Assembly (NCBI GenBank): GCA_964441285.1
Contig: CAYTUK010000002.1
Coordinates: 196,820-260,819, forward strand
DNA length: 64,000 bases
Origin: S010-25 sp964441285
GTDB taxonomy: Bacteria > Pseudomonadota > Gammaproteobacteria > SZUA-229
Direction of reading: 5' to 3'
The notes beneath the pieces are model-generated. The model saw only the letters and a list, made by a program, of their open reading frames with translations, was not told the DNA's origin and searched no databases. A program made the position numbers and the translations under genes. Positions 18,701-26,571 of this stretch are shown here, piece by piece; the first letter of the stretch is position 1; each line of letters opens with the position of its first letter.

Positions 18701-18988
18701 GTCATGGTTAATGCCATCAATCAACGTGTATGCGCTGGTGTTGATATTAACCGCGCCGTATTTGAAGGCGCGCTGTCACGCCTCCGACCCGTGTTGATGA
18801 CTGCATCAATTGCCGCCTTAGGCTTAATCCCCATGCTGCTGGCAACGGGTGTAGGTTCAGAAGTACAGCGACCACTGGCGACAGTCGTGGTTGGCGGGCT
18901 GCTCTCCTCCACCCTGTTAACCCTATTTGTAGTCCCCGTTTTATTCAGGTTGTTTTCCAGACGGGTTATAGAAGAGAGTCTGCGCTAA
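15794..18988 (+). CDS. czcA: CzcA/CusA-family heavy-metal RND efflux pump
   Basis: A 1064-residue HME-RND transporter with the family start (SWSVKNRLLVVIALFVLIV), LDAFPDVTNVQVQINT and twelve predicted membrane segments. In TM4 the motif reads AIAIGMMVDGSVVMMEH. D419 and E426 match the second Asp and the Glu of CzcA, but the first Asp of the DFG triad is replaced by A413. This is nearer to the Cu/Ag-type pattern than to classical Zn/Co/Cd pumps, so the metal is unresolved. The TM4-TM5 loop carries a His-rich insert (eight His within 427-460). The pump would export metal ions from periplasm or cytoplasm using proton flow. Confidence 0.88.
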   Translation: MIDKLISWSVKNRLLVVIALFVLIVSSVLVLPKLNLDAFPDVTNVQVQINTAARGLAAKEVEQLITFPIEAVMYAMPDVEEVRSISKTGLSVVTVVFTEGTDIYFARQLVFERLQTAKEQIPAGIGTPEIGPNTSGLGQIYQYILRSDDAKKFSTMTLRSYNDWIVKLLLMPVAGVTDVLSFGGEVRQYQVQLNPQKLLAYGLTGNRVIDAIENNNRNAGGWYMDRGAEQLIIRGIGWVRSGKNGLRDIGNIPLKDVAGTAVRVKDVATVAFGAEVRQGAVSMTMRDAKGKPEALGEVVAGIVLKRLGANTKATIDGIESRLTAIQAALPNGVTLEPVYNQANLVDQAVNTVTKALLEAFLLIIIILMLFLVNLRATFLVLISVPISIGLALMAMAYWGISANLMSLGGLAIAIGMMVDGSVVMMEHIFSHLTHADEQHRSHQSQAENDDHPYDSAHDAHGIALRIKEAAREVGRPVFFAVMIIIIVFAPLFSLEGVEGKLFQPMALSIVLAMLASLLVALIVVPALATYLFTRGVKHRKGYVMPPLDALYRKTLGWALPKWKRVTGVALGLFISSLLLLPFLGTEFVPELEEGTLVIRITLAPSSSLKTSLAVARKMEATLMTFPEVTYASSRIGRAEIGGDPEPVSNVEIFIGLKPLSEWSSASNRRQLQNLMEKKLSTYPGLRFSFSQPIATRVDELLSGVRAQLAIKLFGSDLDILAKKGREIEALVKQVKGTRGVAMEQIGGEAQLAIRPDRDALARFGIPVAQVMELISDGIGGRSAGQVIKGNERYDIYVRLAAKYRNNIQAIRNLILQAPGGAWVKLGDVANVEIESGPPQIRRDDVQRRVVIQTNVEGRDMGGLVAELQRQIHSEISLPPGYTVVFGGQFENQQRAQARLMVVVPLSLGLIFLLLYFAFNSMGQAALIMLNVPLALIGGIAALFVSGQYLSVPGSIGFIALFGVAVLNGVVMVNAINQRVCAGVDINRAVFEGALSRLRPVLMTASIAALGLIPMLLATGVGSEVQRPLATVVVGGLLSSTLLTLFVVPVLFRLFSRRVIEESLR

Positions 18989-19003
18989 GCAGACAGACAT
19001 GTG

Positions 19004-19030
19004 CCGGATGCCCGCGAACACGGCATCCGG
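19004..19030. terminator. Hairpin between czcA and the convergent diguanylate cyclase gene
   Basis: A perfect 9-bp stem CCGGATGCC/GGCATCCGG with a 9-base loop starts 15 bases after the czcA stop. No T run follows, so it may act as an mRNA 3' end rather than a classic terminator. Confidence 0.5.
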
Positions 19031-19076
19031 GCCAGCGATAAACCGCGGAATAGACACCTGTTTTTTATTTATGCAG

Positions 19077-20768
19077 TTATTCAGGGGTAATATCAACTAC
19101 CTGATTACGCCCCAGTTTTTTGGCCTGATACATCGCATCGTCGGCATTAGAGAGTAATTTATTCACATCCAGCCCATCCGTCAGTTGCTGGCAATACAGA
19201 CCAATACTTACTGTGATATGAATAGCCGTCCCATTATAGGCAACCGTACCGTTGTCGATTGACTCACGAATTTCGTGCGCCCGCTGCATACCTATTTTGT
19301 TGCTGCAATGCATATAGGCGGCAAATTCATCCCCACCATAACGTGCCACCAGATCCTCCGAACGCATGCCATGTTCAAGCACGCGCGCAACATAGCCAAG
19401 CACAGAATCCCCCGCTGCGTGACCATAGGTATCATTAATCTGTTTAAAGTAGTCTATGTCCAGCAGCATCACACAAACTTCATTAACGTCACTCACGCGC
19501 TGGCTGAGCACACGGCTTAGGCAGCTCTCAAAGTAGCGACGATTGGCCAGATCAGTCAATAAATCACAGCGTGCCAGTAACTCAAGTCGTTTATTTGAGT
19601 CACGCAACTTAAACGTTGCGTCATCCACGCGTTGTTGTAAAGAAGCGCTAAGCTCGATGACTTCATTGCGAGATTTTTGCAGACCGGCGATCAGGCTGCG
19701 TAAAACCGTATTCAAATCACGGATTTCTTTGGGCGAGTTATTCTGTACCTCTGGTAAATTCCCCAGTGAACCGGTTTGCATCAGTTGCCGTCCAGCATTC
19801 GCCAGATCATCCAGCGGGCGGGTAATCCAGCGCGAAAGCAACCTGGCCAGAAAAATCGCCAGGAGCACACCAATAAAACCCCAGATGAATTGCGAACGCA
19901 TGAGGTTATCCACATGTGCCGCGACTTCAGATTCGGGCTGCGGCACCATAATACCCCAGCCGATCCCTGGTACCGAGGCATATCCAGCCACCATATTGGC
20001 TTTGATAAAGGGCGAGTAAAAGGTGGTAACGCCCGTCTTGCCCGCCATCATGGCCTTCACAATTGGCCAGCTGGATAAGTCTCGGATCTGCTCCATCCAT
20101 TTTGCATCAGGGTGTGCAATGACATGACCAGTCTGGTCGACAATGGCACAATGCCCCTCCTTACCAAATTTGACCCGCTCTCGAATGGCCTCAATATAGT
20201 CAATGCGTAATTCGCCTAACAATACACCTTGCATCTTGCCACGACGGTTCAGGATAGGCTCCCCCATAAAAATGGTTGGCTTCTTCGTCAACGGATTCCG
20301 CTCAACCGGCGAGAGATTCCACTTGCCACTGCGCCGCGTTCTGAGGTAATAACTGGTCTTCGCAAACTTCTCCAGGCCTGGTGTGTTTTCGGCGGTATGC
20401 TTGCCTTGCGCGTCATAAGCCAGCACATGGCCATTCATATCCATCTGAACCAGCGAGTTGAACCCCCGCATGGTGTTAATACTCTGTAGCAACAAACTCT
20501 GCGAGCCAGTTTTTCCCTGCTTGCCAGCCGCAGCGATCATATGTGCAGTCATAGCCAACATATTGCGGTGATCATTAACATAGGTCGAAAGTGGCACCGC
20601 TAAATTTTGCGCCAGTAACTGATGCTTCTCACGAATCTCACGCCAGCTGTTCTGCCAGGCGCTATGGTAAATGTAGTAACCCAGAATGGAAATAGGTAAA
20701 ACGGCAACCAACACCGTGACCAGCAGCAAAATTCGGGAGACAGGCTGTGCACGCAAACGGTTGATCAT
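19077..20768 (-). CDS. Membrane sensor diguanylate cyclase (CACHE-HAMP-GGDEF)
   Basis: The 563-residue protein has a TM segment at about 12-32 and a large periplasmic dCACHE-like sensor domain (for example WNLSPVERNPLTKKPTIFMG and YASVPGIGWGIMVPQPESE). A second TM at about 290-310, a HAMP linker, and a GGDEF domain from about 395 follow. The active site GGDEF is at about 478-482, and RSED five residues before it matches the RxxD product-inhibition site. It should make cyclic di-GMP in response to a periplasmic ligand. Pel and MSHA-type machines in the same window are systems known elsewhere to respond to this messenger. Confidence 0.92.
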   Translation of the reverse strand: MINRLRAQPVSRILLLVTVLVAVLPISILGYYIYHSAWQNSWREIREKHQLLAQNLAVPLSTYVNDHRNMLAMTAHMIAAAGKQGKTGSQSLLLQSINTMRGFNSLVQMDMNGHVLAYDAQGKHTAENTPGLEKFAKTSYYLRTRRSGKWNLSPVERNPLTKKPTIFMGEPILNRRGKMQGVLLGELRIDYIEAIRERVKFGKEGHCAIVDQTGHVIAHPDAKWMEQIRDLSSWPIVKAMMAGKTGVTTFYSPFIKANMVAGYASVPGIGWGIMVPQPESEVAAHVDNLMRSQFIWGFIGVLLAIFLARLLSRWITRPLDDLANAGRQLMQTGSLGNLPEVQNNSPKEIRDLNTVLRSLIAGLQKSRNEVIELSASLQQRVDDATFKLRDSNKRLELLARCDLLTDLANRRYFESCLSRVLSQRVSDVNEVCVMLLDIDYFKQINDTYGHAAGDSVLGYVARVLEHGMRSEDLVARYGGDEFAAYMHCSNKIGMQRAHEIRESIDNGTVAYNGTAIHITVSIGLYCQQLTDGLDVNKLLSNADDAMYQAKKLGRNQVVDITPE

Positions 20769-20904
20769 GATTAAATTTTTGCTTTATGCAAAACAGTATG
20801 AGGGACTGTATAGAAATAGACTATTATTCAGGTTAAAACCATGTTACCTGTATAAATAACACCGGACTCTTCATTAGTGTTAACGTGCGGATCAAAGGGA
20901 ATAC

Positions 20905-21037
20905 TTACTAACAGTACCGATGAAAAGGCTACCCATGATTCAAGACCGCCAGCCGCAGGGCTGCGGGTGTCGAGCCAACAGGGATGTATTCACCGCGTGT
21001 GTTTAACAATAGGTAGCCTTTTCATTTGTTTCAGTAA
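20905..21037 (+). repeat. MITE-like repeat, copy B (complete)
   Basis: The most symmetrical copy. The left end TTACTAACAG...ATGAAAAGGCTACC and the right end GGTAGCCTTTTCAT...GTTTCAGTAA contain a perfect 14-bp inverted repeat. The core has the palindromic GCCGCAGGGCTGCGG. It has no coding capacity. The rest of the 20769-21154 gap shows nothing else I can name. Confidence 0.8.
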
Positions 21038-21154
21038 TATCTGCTGTTTCATGTCAAAATAGCGACAACTATTTAACGCAGATTTCGCTTTTTTCAGACC
21101 TCTGCGGCAGCTTTATAAATTTACGGGGAAAACTCCAGCAATTCAGAGGCGAGT

Positions 21155-21619
21155 ATGTTTAAAACAGCAAGCATCATTATTACTGCAATTATATTACTAC
21201 AGGGATGCTCGGCGTCTTTTGTAAAACAAAAACAACAGCAGCCGCCGGCCGATGTAACATCTAGCCCATCAGGAGCCACCGTGTATGCGGGTGCATTAAA
21301 GCTGGGTAAAACCCCATTACGCTATAAACTCTACAAAGCTTTTCCCGCAAGCTGGAAGGGCGGGATGTATCAGGCACAAGGTGTGCTTATTTTAAAAATG
21401 GATGGCTGCGAAGATTACACGCTAAGGGTGAGCGATAACCTGCTGAAAAAACCCGTATACGCCAAACTGAAATGCACCGGAGTAAGCCAGCCGGAAACCT
21501 CCTCATCTCACTGCGGAGCAGCAGCAAGACTAAAACAGATTAAAACATTATACAAGAACGGGCTGGTCACGAAAGCTGAGTACAATGCCGCTCGTAAGCG
21601 AGTTCTTAATGAACTCTAA
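21155..21619 (+). CDS. Lipoprotein with PEGA-like segment and SHOCT-like C-terminus
   Basis: The 154-residue protein has a lipoprotein signal (IILLQGCSAS, Cys about residue 18). A PEGA-like piece follows (SSPSGATVYAGALKLGKTPL), then a segment with two Cys (DGCEDY and KLKCTG), and a C-terminal helical SHOCT-like motif (RLKQIKTLYKNGLVTKAEYN). PEGA and SHOCT segments are small interaction modules with no fixed activity. It would sit in the outer or inner membrane facing the periplasm. It is followed 32 bases later by plsB, but no functional link is evident. Confidence 0.7.
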   Translation: MFKTASIIITAIILLQGCSASFVKQKQQQPPADVTSSPSGATVYAGALKLGKTPLRYKLYKAFPASWKGGMYQAQGVLILKMDGCEDYTLRVSDNLLKKPVYAKLKCTGVSQPETSSSHCGAAARLKQIKTLYKNGLVTKAEYNAARKRVLNEL

Positions 21620-21651
21620 TAATATCATGATGGTATTTAACACGACTGTAC

Positions 21652-24123
21652 ATGAACTTACACAACCCTGTTAACTATATCGCCAGAAAGATTCTCTACT
21701 TCTGGATTAAAACGGATGTCCTGCATTATAAAAATGTACTCAAGCATGCTGATAAAAATACAGCCATTGTTTATGTTCTTGACGACCATTCCTGGGCCAA
21801 TTTACTGGTACTGGAGCAGGAGTGCGAACGTTTGCATCTACCCATGCCACTGGCGCAGTTAACACCAGCAAACTTTAAATACCGCTGCCGCGTTTATACC
21901 CTCGCCAAAAAACGCCCGTTAAAAGCCTGGTTGAAAAATAATACCAGGAATTCTCCCATACTCCTTGGTCTGCTCGGTGAATTAAAGTTTGCACCTGAGC
22001 AGGATATACAATTTATTCCAGTAACCATTTTCTGGGGGCGGCCCATTGCAAAACAGAAACACTGGTTGAGTGTTCTATTTTCTGATACCTGGGGAATAGC
22101 TGGTCGTAGTCGACGTTTTTTTACCATCCTCTTTAATGGCAAAGACACACTGGTACAATTTTCTGACGCCATTTCGTTCAGAAAAGCAATAAAGCCTTCA
22201 CTGGATGACGCAACAATCATTGATAATATCCAGCAACATCTATCCACGCGCTTAAATACCATTAAAACGGCCACACTAGGCCCCGATGTTTCGCATCGCC
22301 GTACCTTGATTCGCACACTGTTAAACACAACTGAAGTGCAGGCTAAAATAAAAAAATGTAGTGTGGATGATAATCTGTCAGAGTATCAGGCAACCAGACG
22401 CGCGCAAAAATACCTCACTGAAATTGTCGCCAATTGCAATTATATTGCCATTCAACTTTTACAACGCACGCTACGTGCTTTCTGGCACAAATTTTATTCT
22501 GGCATCACGGTTAAACACAGCAAAAAACTTAATCGGATTGCACGCTCACATGAATTGATTTATGTCCCCTGCCACCGGAGTCATATTGATTATTTACTTC
22601 TTTCTTATGTAATTCATTCCGAAGGACTGGCGATTCCCTATATTGCTGCGGGTAAAAACCTAAACATGCCCATTATCGGTTCCATCTTAAGAAAGGGCGG
22701 GGCTTTTTTTATCCGCCGCACTTTTAAAGACAATGAACTGTATTCAACCGTTATGTTTGAATACCTTGCTTCATTGATCAACTGTGGGATGCCGATAGAA
22801 TATTTTATTGAAGGTGGACGTAGTCGTAGTGGGCGATTATTAAAACCAAAACCCGGTATGCTGGCGATGACTATCCGCGCTTTCCTTAAATATCGGCAAC
22901 GTCCTGTAGCCTTTATCCCGGTTAATATCAATTATGAGAAAATGGTTGAAGGCCATGCTTACCTGGCTGAATTAGAAGGCGATAATAAAAAGACAGAAAA
23001 CCTGTTTGGCTCAATCAGGGCTTTCTTTAAAATCCGAGGTAATTATGGCCGTGTTACAACCAGCTTTGGCAAGCCTGTTTATCTTAATGACATGCTTAAC
23101 AGCAAAGCGAAGGAATGGGAAAATGATGCATACAATGACGCGCAGCAACCAGAGTGGTTAATGCCCGTGGTGAAAGCAACCGCAACTAAAATAATGCACC
23201 ACATCAATCAGGCTAGCCATGTTAACAGTATTAATTTAATTTCAACTGCCTTACTGGCAACAGGGAATCAGGCAATGGATGAAGGTGAATTATTAAGCAC
23301 TTTGAATCTTTATATTGCACTTATTCATGCGTTAAATTTTTCTGACTATATAACCGTTACCCAGATTAATGCGAAGGCGCAAATACATCGTGCAGAAAAA
23401 CTGAACCTGGTAAAACGTCGTCACCATGAAATGGGTGATTTCATCTATCTAGATCGCCCAATGGCGATTTTATTGACTTACTATAGAAACAACACTCTTC
23501 ATCTGTTAGCACTCCCTTCACTTATAGCCTGTTGTTTTACTAATACCAGCACCATCAAACGCGCACGAATACTTCACCTTATTACTGTTGTTTACCCTTT
23601 TTTAAAAGCCGAAATGTATCTGGTATGGGACACAGATAATATAGAACAGGTCACCGATATAATTTTAAATCAGTTATGTCAGGCCGGACTTCTGATAAAA
23701 AACTATGGCCCTGAGACCTATTCAAAACCCAGAATTAGTTCACTGGAACATACCCGTATCCAGTCGCTGGCAAATGTTATTTCACCCGTACTTGAACTCT
23801 ATTATATAATATTTGCATTGCTGGCTAACCAAAGCGCAGCAGCGCCAACGCGTGACACACTTGAACACCAGTGTTATCTAATGGCGCAACGAATTTCACT
23901 CATTCATGAAATTAATTCTCCCGATTTTTTCGACAAGAAATTAATTTCCAATTTCATTGATAGCTTAATCGAACTTGATTATGTCATTACTGGAAAACAG
24001 CATCAGTTAATCATTAGTCAACAGGCAATTGAAAAGGGCCGTAACGCACGACACCTGCTCGACAAAAACATACAGTACAATATTTTACAGATGTTACACG
24101 CCACCAATAACGCAGCGCAGTAA
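21652..24123 (+). CDS. plsB: Glycerol-3-phosphate 1-O-acyltransferase PlsB
   Basis: At 823 residues it is close to E. coli PlsB (about 807). The acyltransferase blocks are clear: HRSHID (H308 and D313, the HX4D catalytic pair), GGAFFIRRTFKDNELY, YFIEGGRSRSGRLLKPKPGM and FIPVNINYEKMVEG. It catalyses the first step of phospholipid synthesis, acylating glycerol-3-phosphate at the inner membrane. The start context is weak (an ATG with no strong Shine-Dalgarno), but family length supports it. Confidence 0.93.
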   Translation: MNLHNPVNYIARKILYFWIKTDVLHYKNVLKHADKNTAIVYVLDDHSWANLLVLEQECERLHLPMPLAQLTPANFKYRCRVYTLAKKRPLKAWLKNNTRNSPILLGLLGELKFAPEQDIQFIPVTIFWGRPIAKQKHWLSVLFSDTWGIAGRSRRFFTILFNGKDTLVQFSDAISFRKAIKPSLDDATIIDNIQQHLSTRLNTIKTATLGPDVSHRRTLIRTLLNTTEVQAKIKKCSVDDNLSEYQATRRAQKYLTEIVANCNYIAIQLLQRTLRAFWHKFYSGITVKHSKKLNRIARSHELIYVPCHRSHIDYLLLSYVIHSEGLAIPYIAAGKNLNMPIIGSILRKGGAFFIRRTFKDNELYSTVMFEYLASLINCGMPIEYFIEGGRSRSGRLLKPKPGMLAMTIRAFLKYRQRPVAFIPVNINYEKMVEGHAYLAELEGDNKKTENLFGSIRAFFKIRGNYGRVTTSFGKPVYLNDMLNSKAKEWENDAYNDAQQPEWLMPVVKATATKIMHHINQASHVNSINLISTALLATGNQAMDEGELLSTLNLYIALIHALNFSDYITVTQINAKAQIHRAEKLNLVKRRHHEMGDFIYLDRPMAILLTYYRNNTLHLLALPSLIACCFTNTSTIKRARILHLITVVYPFLKAEMYLVWDTDNIEQVTDIILNQLCQAGLLIKNYGPETYSKPRISSLEHTRIQSLANVISPVLELYYIIFALLANQSAAAPTRDTLEHQCYLMAQRISLIHEINSPDFFDKKLISNFIDSLIELDYVITGKQHQLIISQQAIEKGRNARHLLDKNIQYNILQMLHATNNAAQ

Positions 24124-24151
24124 AAATTTCTTGTGACATGAACGCAACCCG

Positions 24152-25144
24152 CTACCTTGCCTGTAGACCTTTTGCCAGCAGCTGACTAAATCTGGCCAGG
24201 CCTTTACCTTTATCGGTATTATCCTCCTGACTACGAATATTGACTATCACACTGGATTTTTCCTTATCCAGTACCAGCCAGTATTGAATGCTGTCTGCTA
24301 CCGTGATGGCCACTTCACGAACTGGCGCTTCAAGGTCACTGTCTTCATCAATCTCCCAATCGGTTGTATCCGTATTTTGATTCAGTTTTGTTGCATCAGT
24401 TAATTTTACCAACAGTGTATTCGTCGCATCTGTTGCGCTGATAATATTAATATTCATCCTGTCCAGTGTTCGAATCAGTTTTTTCCTCACCAATGCAATA
24501 GAGCCTGGCACTTCGATACCATACTGATGCTGACTCAATGGCTTCGCCTGTAAATTATCAACATGATAACTGGCTACCTTACGCTCAAGCTGTTGACTGG
24601 TTTGCTGTGGTTTGCCAACCACAGCGGAGGTTGTTGAGACTTTGGTTGAGGCGCGACTGTACAGGGCGAGCCGTTCAAGCATTTCAATTTCCAGTTGGGG
24701 ATTAGGCGGCAGATAACCGGTATAAACCGCATCATCTTTAAGCAAAATACCATATGCACTATGATAGATAAACACGCGCGTACCACGATGTTCAGGCAGA
24801 CGTTGCAGGCGTAAACGAAACCGCTCACGTCGGTCCGGTGCCTGATCACTCAATAAAATAGCCAGTAGAGGATTCTTCTGCGTTTGCACTATCCATTTCG
24901 TTTCCATATAACCCAGTTCAGGATTCGACTGTTTTAAAGCGATCCCTTCATGCGCCCAGAAATCTTTTAACCGTGGCCACAGCGCATCCGCATCCGCAGC
25001 AAAATGTAGCCAGTACAGCGAACCATCTGATTCAAGTGACACCCCCTGAACCGAAGGTAATACCGTCGCCATCTTTTGTCCGGTTGCAGCACTGGCAGTA
25101 CCAAATGTAACCAGGAGTGAAAACAACACATAAATTTTATACAT
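24152..25144 (-). CDS. bamC: BamC-like outer-membrane assembly factor without a lipobox
   Basis: The protein contains two BamC/NlpB-like helix-grip domains. The first has LWPRLKDFWAHEGI and LGYMETKWIVQ, then DRRERFRLRL and TRVFIYHSAYG. The second is near residues 215-310. BamC is an accessory lipoprotein of the BAM complex that inserts outer-membrane proteins. I start at the ATG at 25144 (330 residues) because it opens a good signal peptide ending GTASA. The upstream 20-codon extension is unlikely. The signal has no lipobox Cys, so this version may be periplasmic. It stands alone rather than after dapA. Confidence 0.72.
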   Translation of the reverse strand: MYKIYVLFSLLVTFGTASAATGQKMATVLPSVQGVSLESDGSLYWLHFAADADALWPRLKDFWAHEGIALKQSNPELGYMETKWIVQTQKNPLLAILLSDQAPDRRERFRLRLQRLPEHRGTRVFIYHSAYGILLKDDAVYTGYLPPNPQLEIEMLERLALYSRASTKVSTTSAVVGKPQQTSQQLERKVASYHVDNLQAKPLSQHQYGIEVPGSIALVRKKLIRTLDRMNINIISATDATNTLLVKLTDATKLNQNTDTTDWEIDEDSDLEAPVREVAITVADSIQYWLVLDKEKSSVIVNIRSQEDNTDKGKGLARFSQLLAKGLQAR

Positions 25145-25295
25145 AAGGCAGACTCTGATAAAAGCTAATTTATATTTACTGATACAAACGGCCAACACGA
25201 ACAACTTGATTCAAGGGTTAACAACAAAGCCTGAGCCAGTATGCATGTATCTTATATGAAAAAGCAGCTTACATGAATGTATTGACAGCATGTCT

Positions 25296-25332
25296 TAATA
25301 ATCAGTATCCTTTTCACCCGTTTCAGTAACAA
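25296..25332. repeat. Possible solo end of the MITE-like repeat
   Basis: TATCCTTTTCACCCGTTTCAGTAAC resembles the right terminus of copy B (GTAGCCTTTTCATTTGTTTCAGTAA). There is no second end nearby, and the similarity is short. Confidence 0.3.
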
Positions 25333-25345
25333 GTGGGTCTGAATA

Positions 25346-26329
25346 ATGAAAAAATATAATGTCTATGGGCTAGGTAACGCACTGGTCGATATGGAGTTTG
25401 AAATTGATGATGAATTTCTACAGCAAAATAATATTAACAAAGGTGTGATGACACTGGTAGATGAAAATCAACAGCAGGCTCTGATGTGCAAACTGGATGC
25501 TTTTGATGGCAATAAAGCCAGCGGTGGCTCTGCCGCTAATACATTAATTGCCGTCAGCGCAATGGGCGGCAGCGCTTATTATTCCTGTAAAGTTGCCGAT
25601 GATGAGCTTGGTCATTTTTATCTGCATGATCTACAGACCGCCAACGTTGACTGTGATCCTGACGGCAAACAAAAGGGGGGGATTACCGGCAAATGTCTGG
25701 TTATGGTCTCTCCCGATGCAGAGCGCACCATGCATACTTTTTTGGGTGTTTCTGCCGAGCTCTCACCCGCACAACTCAATGTTGATGCCATAAAAAATGC
25801 ACAATACTGTTATATGGAAGGTTATCTCACCACCTCTGCCAGTGGCAAACAGGCAAACATTGAAGCCCGCAAAATAGCTCAGGCCAGTCAAGTTAAAACC
25901 GCGCTCACTTTTTCTGACCCATTTGTGGTTGAACACTTCCGTGATGCGTTTACCGAAACCATTGGTGACGGCATCGACCTGCTGTTCTGCAATGAAGCCG
26001 AAGCCCTGAGTTACACGCAGCAAGACTCCATTGGAGAGGCTATCAGCAAGATTAGGACTTTTGCCAGTCAATTTGCTATTACTCTGGGCAAAAAAGGAGC
26101 GCTTATTTATGATGGCCGCAGACTAATCGAGATTACGGCCAATCCAGTAAAAGCCATTGACACCAATGGTGCCGGTGATATGTTTGCAGGGGCTTTTATG
26201 TACGGCATTACCCACGGATATGATTTTGAGCAGGCGGGCCAACTGGCCAGCCGAGCGGCCGCTAAAATCGTCAGTCAGTTTGGGCCACGGCTGAGTGCCA
26301 CAGACTATCGGGCGATTGTTTCCGCTTAA
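25346..26329 (+). CDS. PfkB-family sugar/nucleoside kinase (adenosine kinase-like)
   Basis: A 327-residue ribokinase-fold enzyme. The N-terminal YGLGNALVDMEFEIDDEFL and SGGSAANTLIAVSAMGG match the PfkB signature 1 region, and DTNGAGDMFAGAFMYGI contains the catalytic Asp and anion hole. The closest remembered relatives are bacterial adenosine kinase-like proteins, but substrate specificity within PfkB kinases is hard to call from sequence. It is monocistronic, with a good ATG. Confidence 0.85.
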   Translation: MKKYNVYGLGNALVDMEFEIDDEFLQQNNINKGVMTLVDENQQQALMCKLDAFDGNKASGGSAANTLIAVSAMGGSAYYSCKVADDELGHFYLHDLQTANVDCDPDGKQKGGITGKCLVMVSPDAERTMHTFLGVSAELSPAQLNVDAIKNAQYCYMEGYLTTSASGKQANIEARKIAQASQVKTALTFSDPFVVEHFRDAFTETIGDGIDLLFCNEAEALSYTQQDSIGEAISKIRTFASQFAITLGKKGALIYDGRRLIEITANPVKAIDTNGAGDMFAGAFMYGITHGYDFEQAGQLASRAAAKIVSQFGPRLSATDYRAIVSA

Positions 26330-26421
26330 GGCGCGCTGCAGGATACCAACTTTCGACCAACCGACCACAAATAAACGCACTGCCGGTAGATAATGGCACT
26401 TGCACCAACACAAAACCAGAC

Positions 26422-26438
26422 TGCACGGTTTTAGTGCA
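26422..26438 (+). promoter_or_regulatory. NtrC-like binding site upstream of narK
   Basis: TGCACGGTTTTAGTGCA matches the dyad GCAC-N7-GTGC of NtrC enhancers. It lies about 107 bases upstream of the start point predicted from the sigma-54 element. Confidence 0.7.
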
Positions 26439-26510
26439 GAGCCAGCATCTGCATTTCATTTATCCCTACAACTCTAGACTAACCCATTGTTTTTTATTGC
26501 GTTTAAATAT

Positions 26511-26526
26511 TGGCACACTGATTGCT
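26511..26526 (+). promoter_or_regulatory. Sigma-54 promoter of narK
   Basis: TGGCACACTGATTGCT is a full match to TGGCAC-N5-TTGC[AT], with GG and GC at the required spacing. It lies 46 bases upstream of the narK ATG. Confidence 0.85.
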
Positions 26527-26571
26527 AATTAACTTATAAAACTGACGCTTACAACGATACAAGAGGTTAGC

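Noticed and set aside
20877..21062. 61-codon frame between the diguanylate cyclase and the lipoprotein gene
   Set aside because: It is almost entirely the MITE-like repeat copy B read in one frame.
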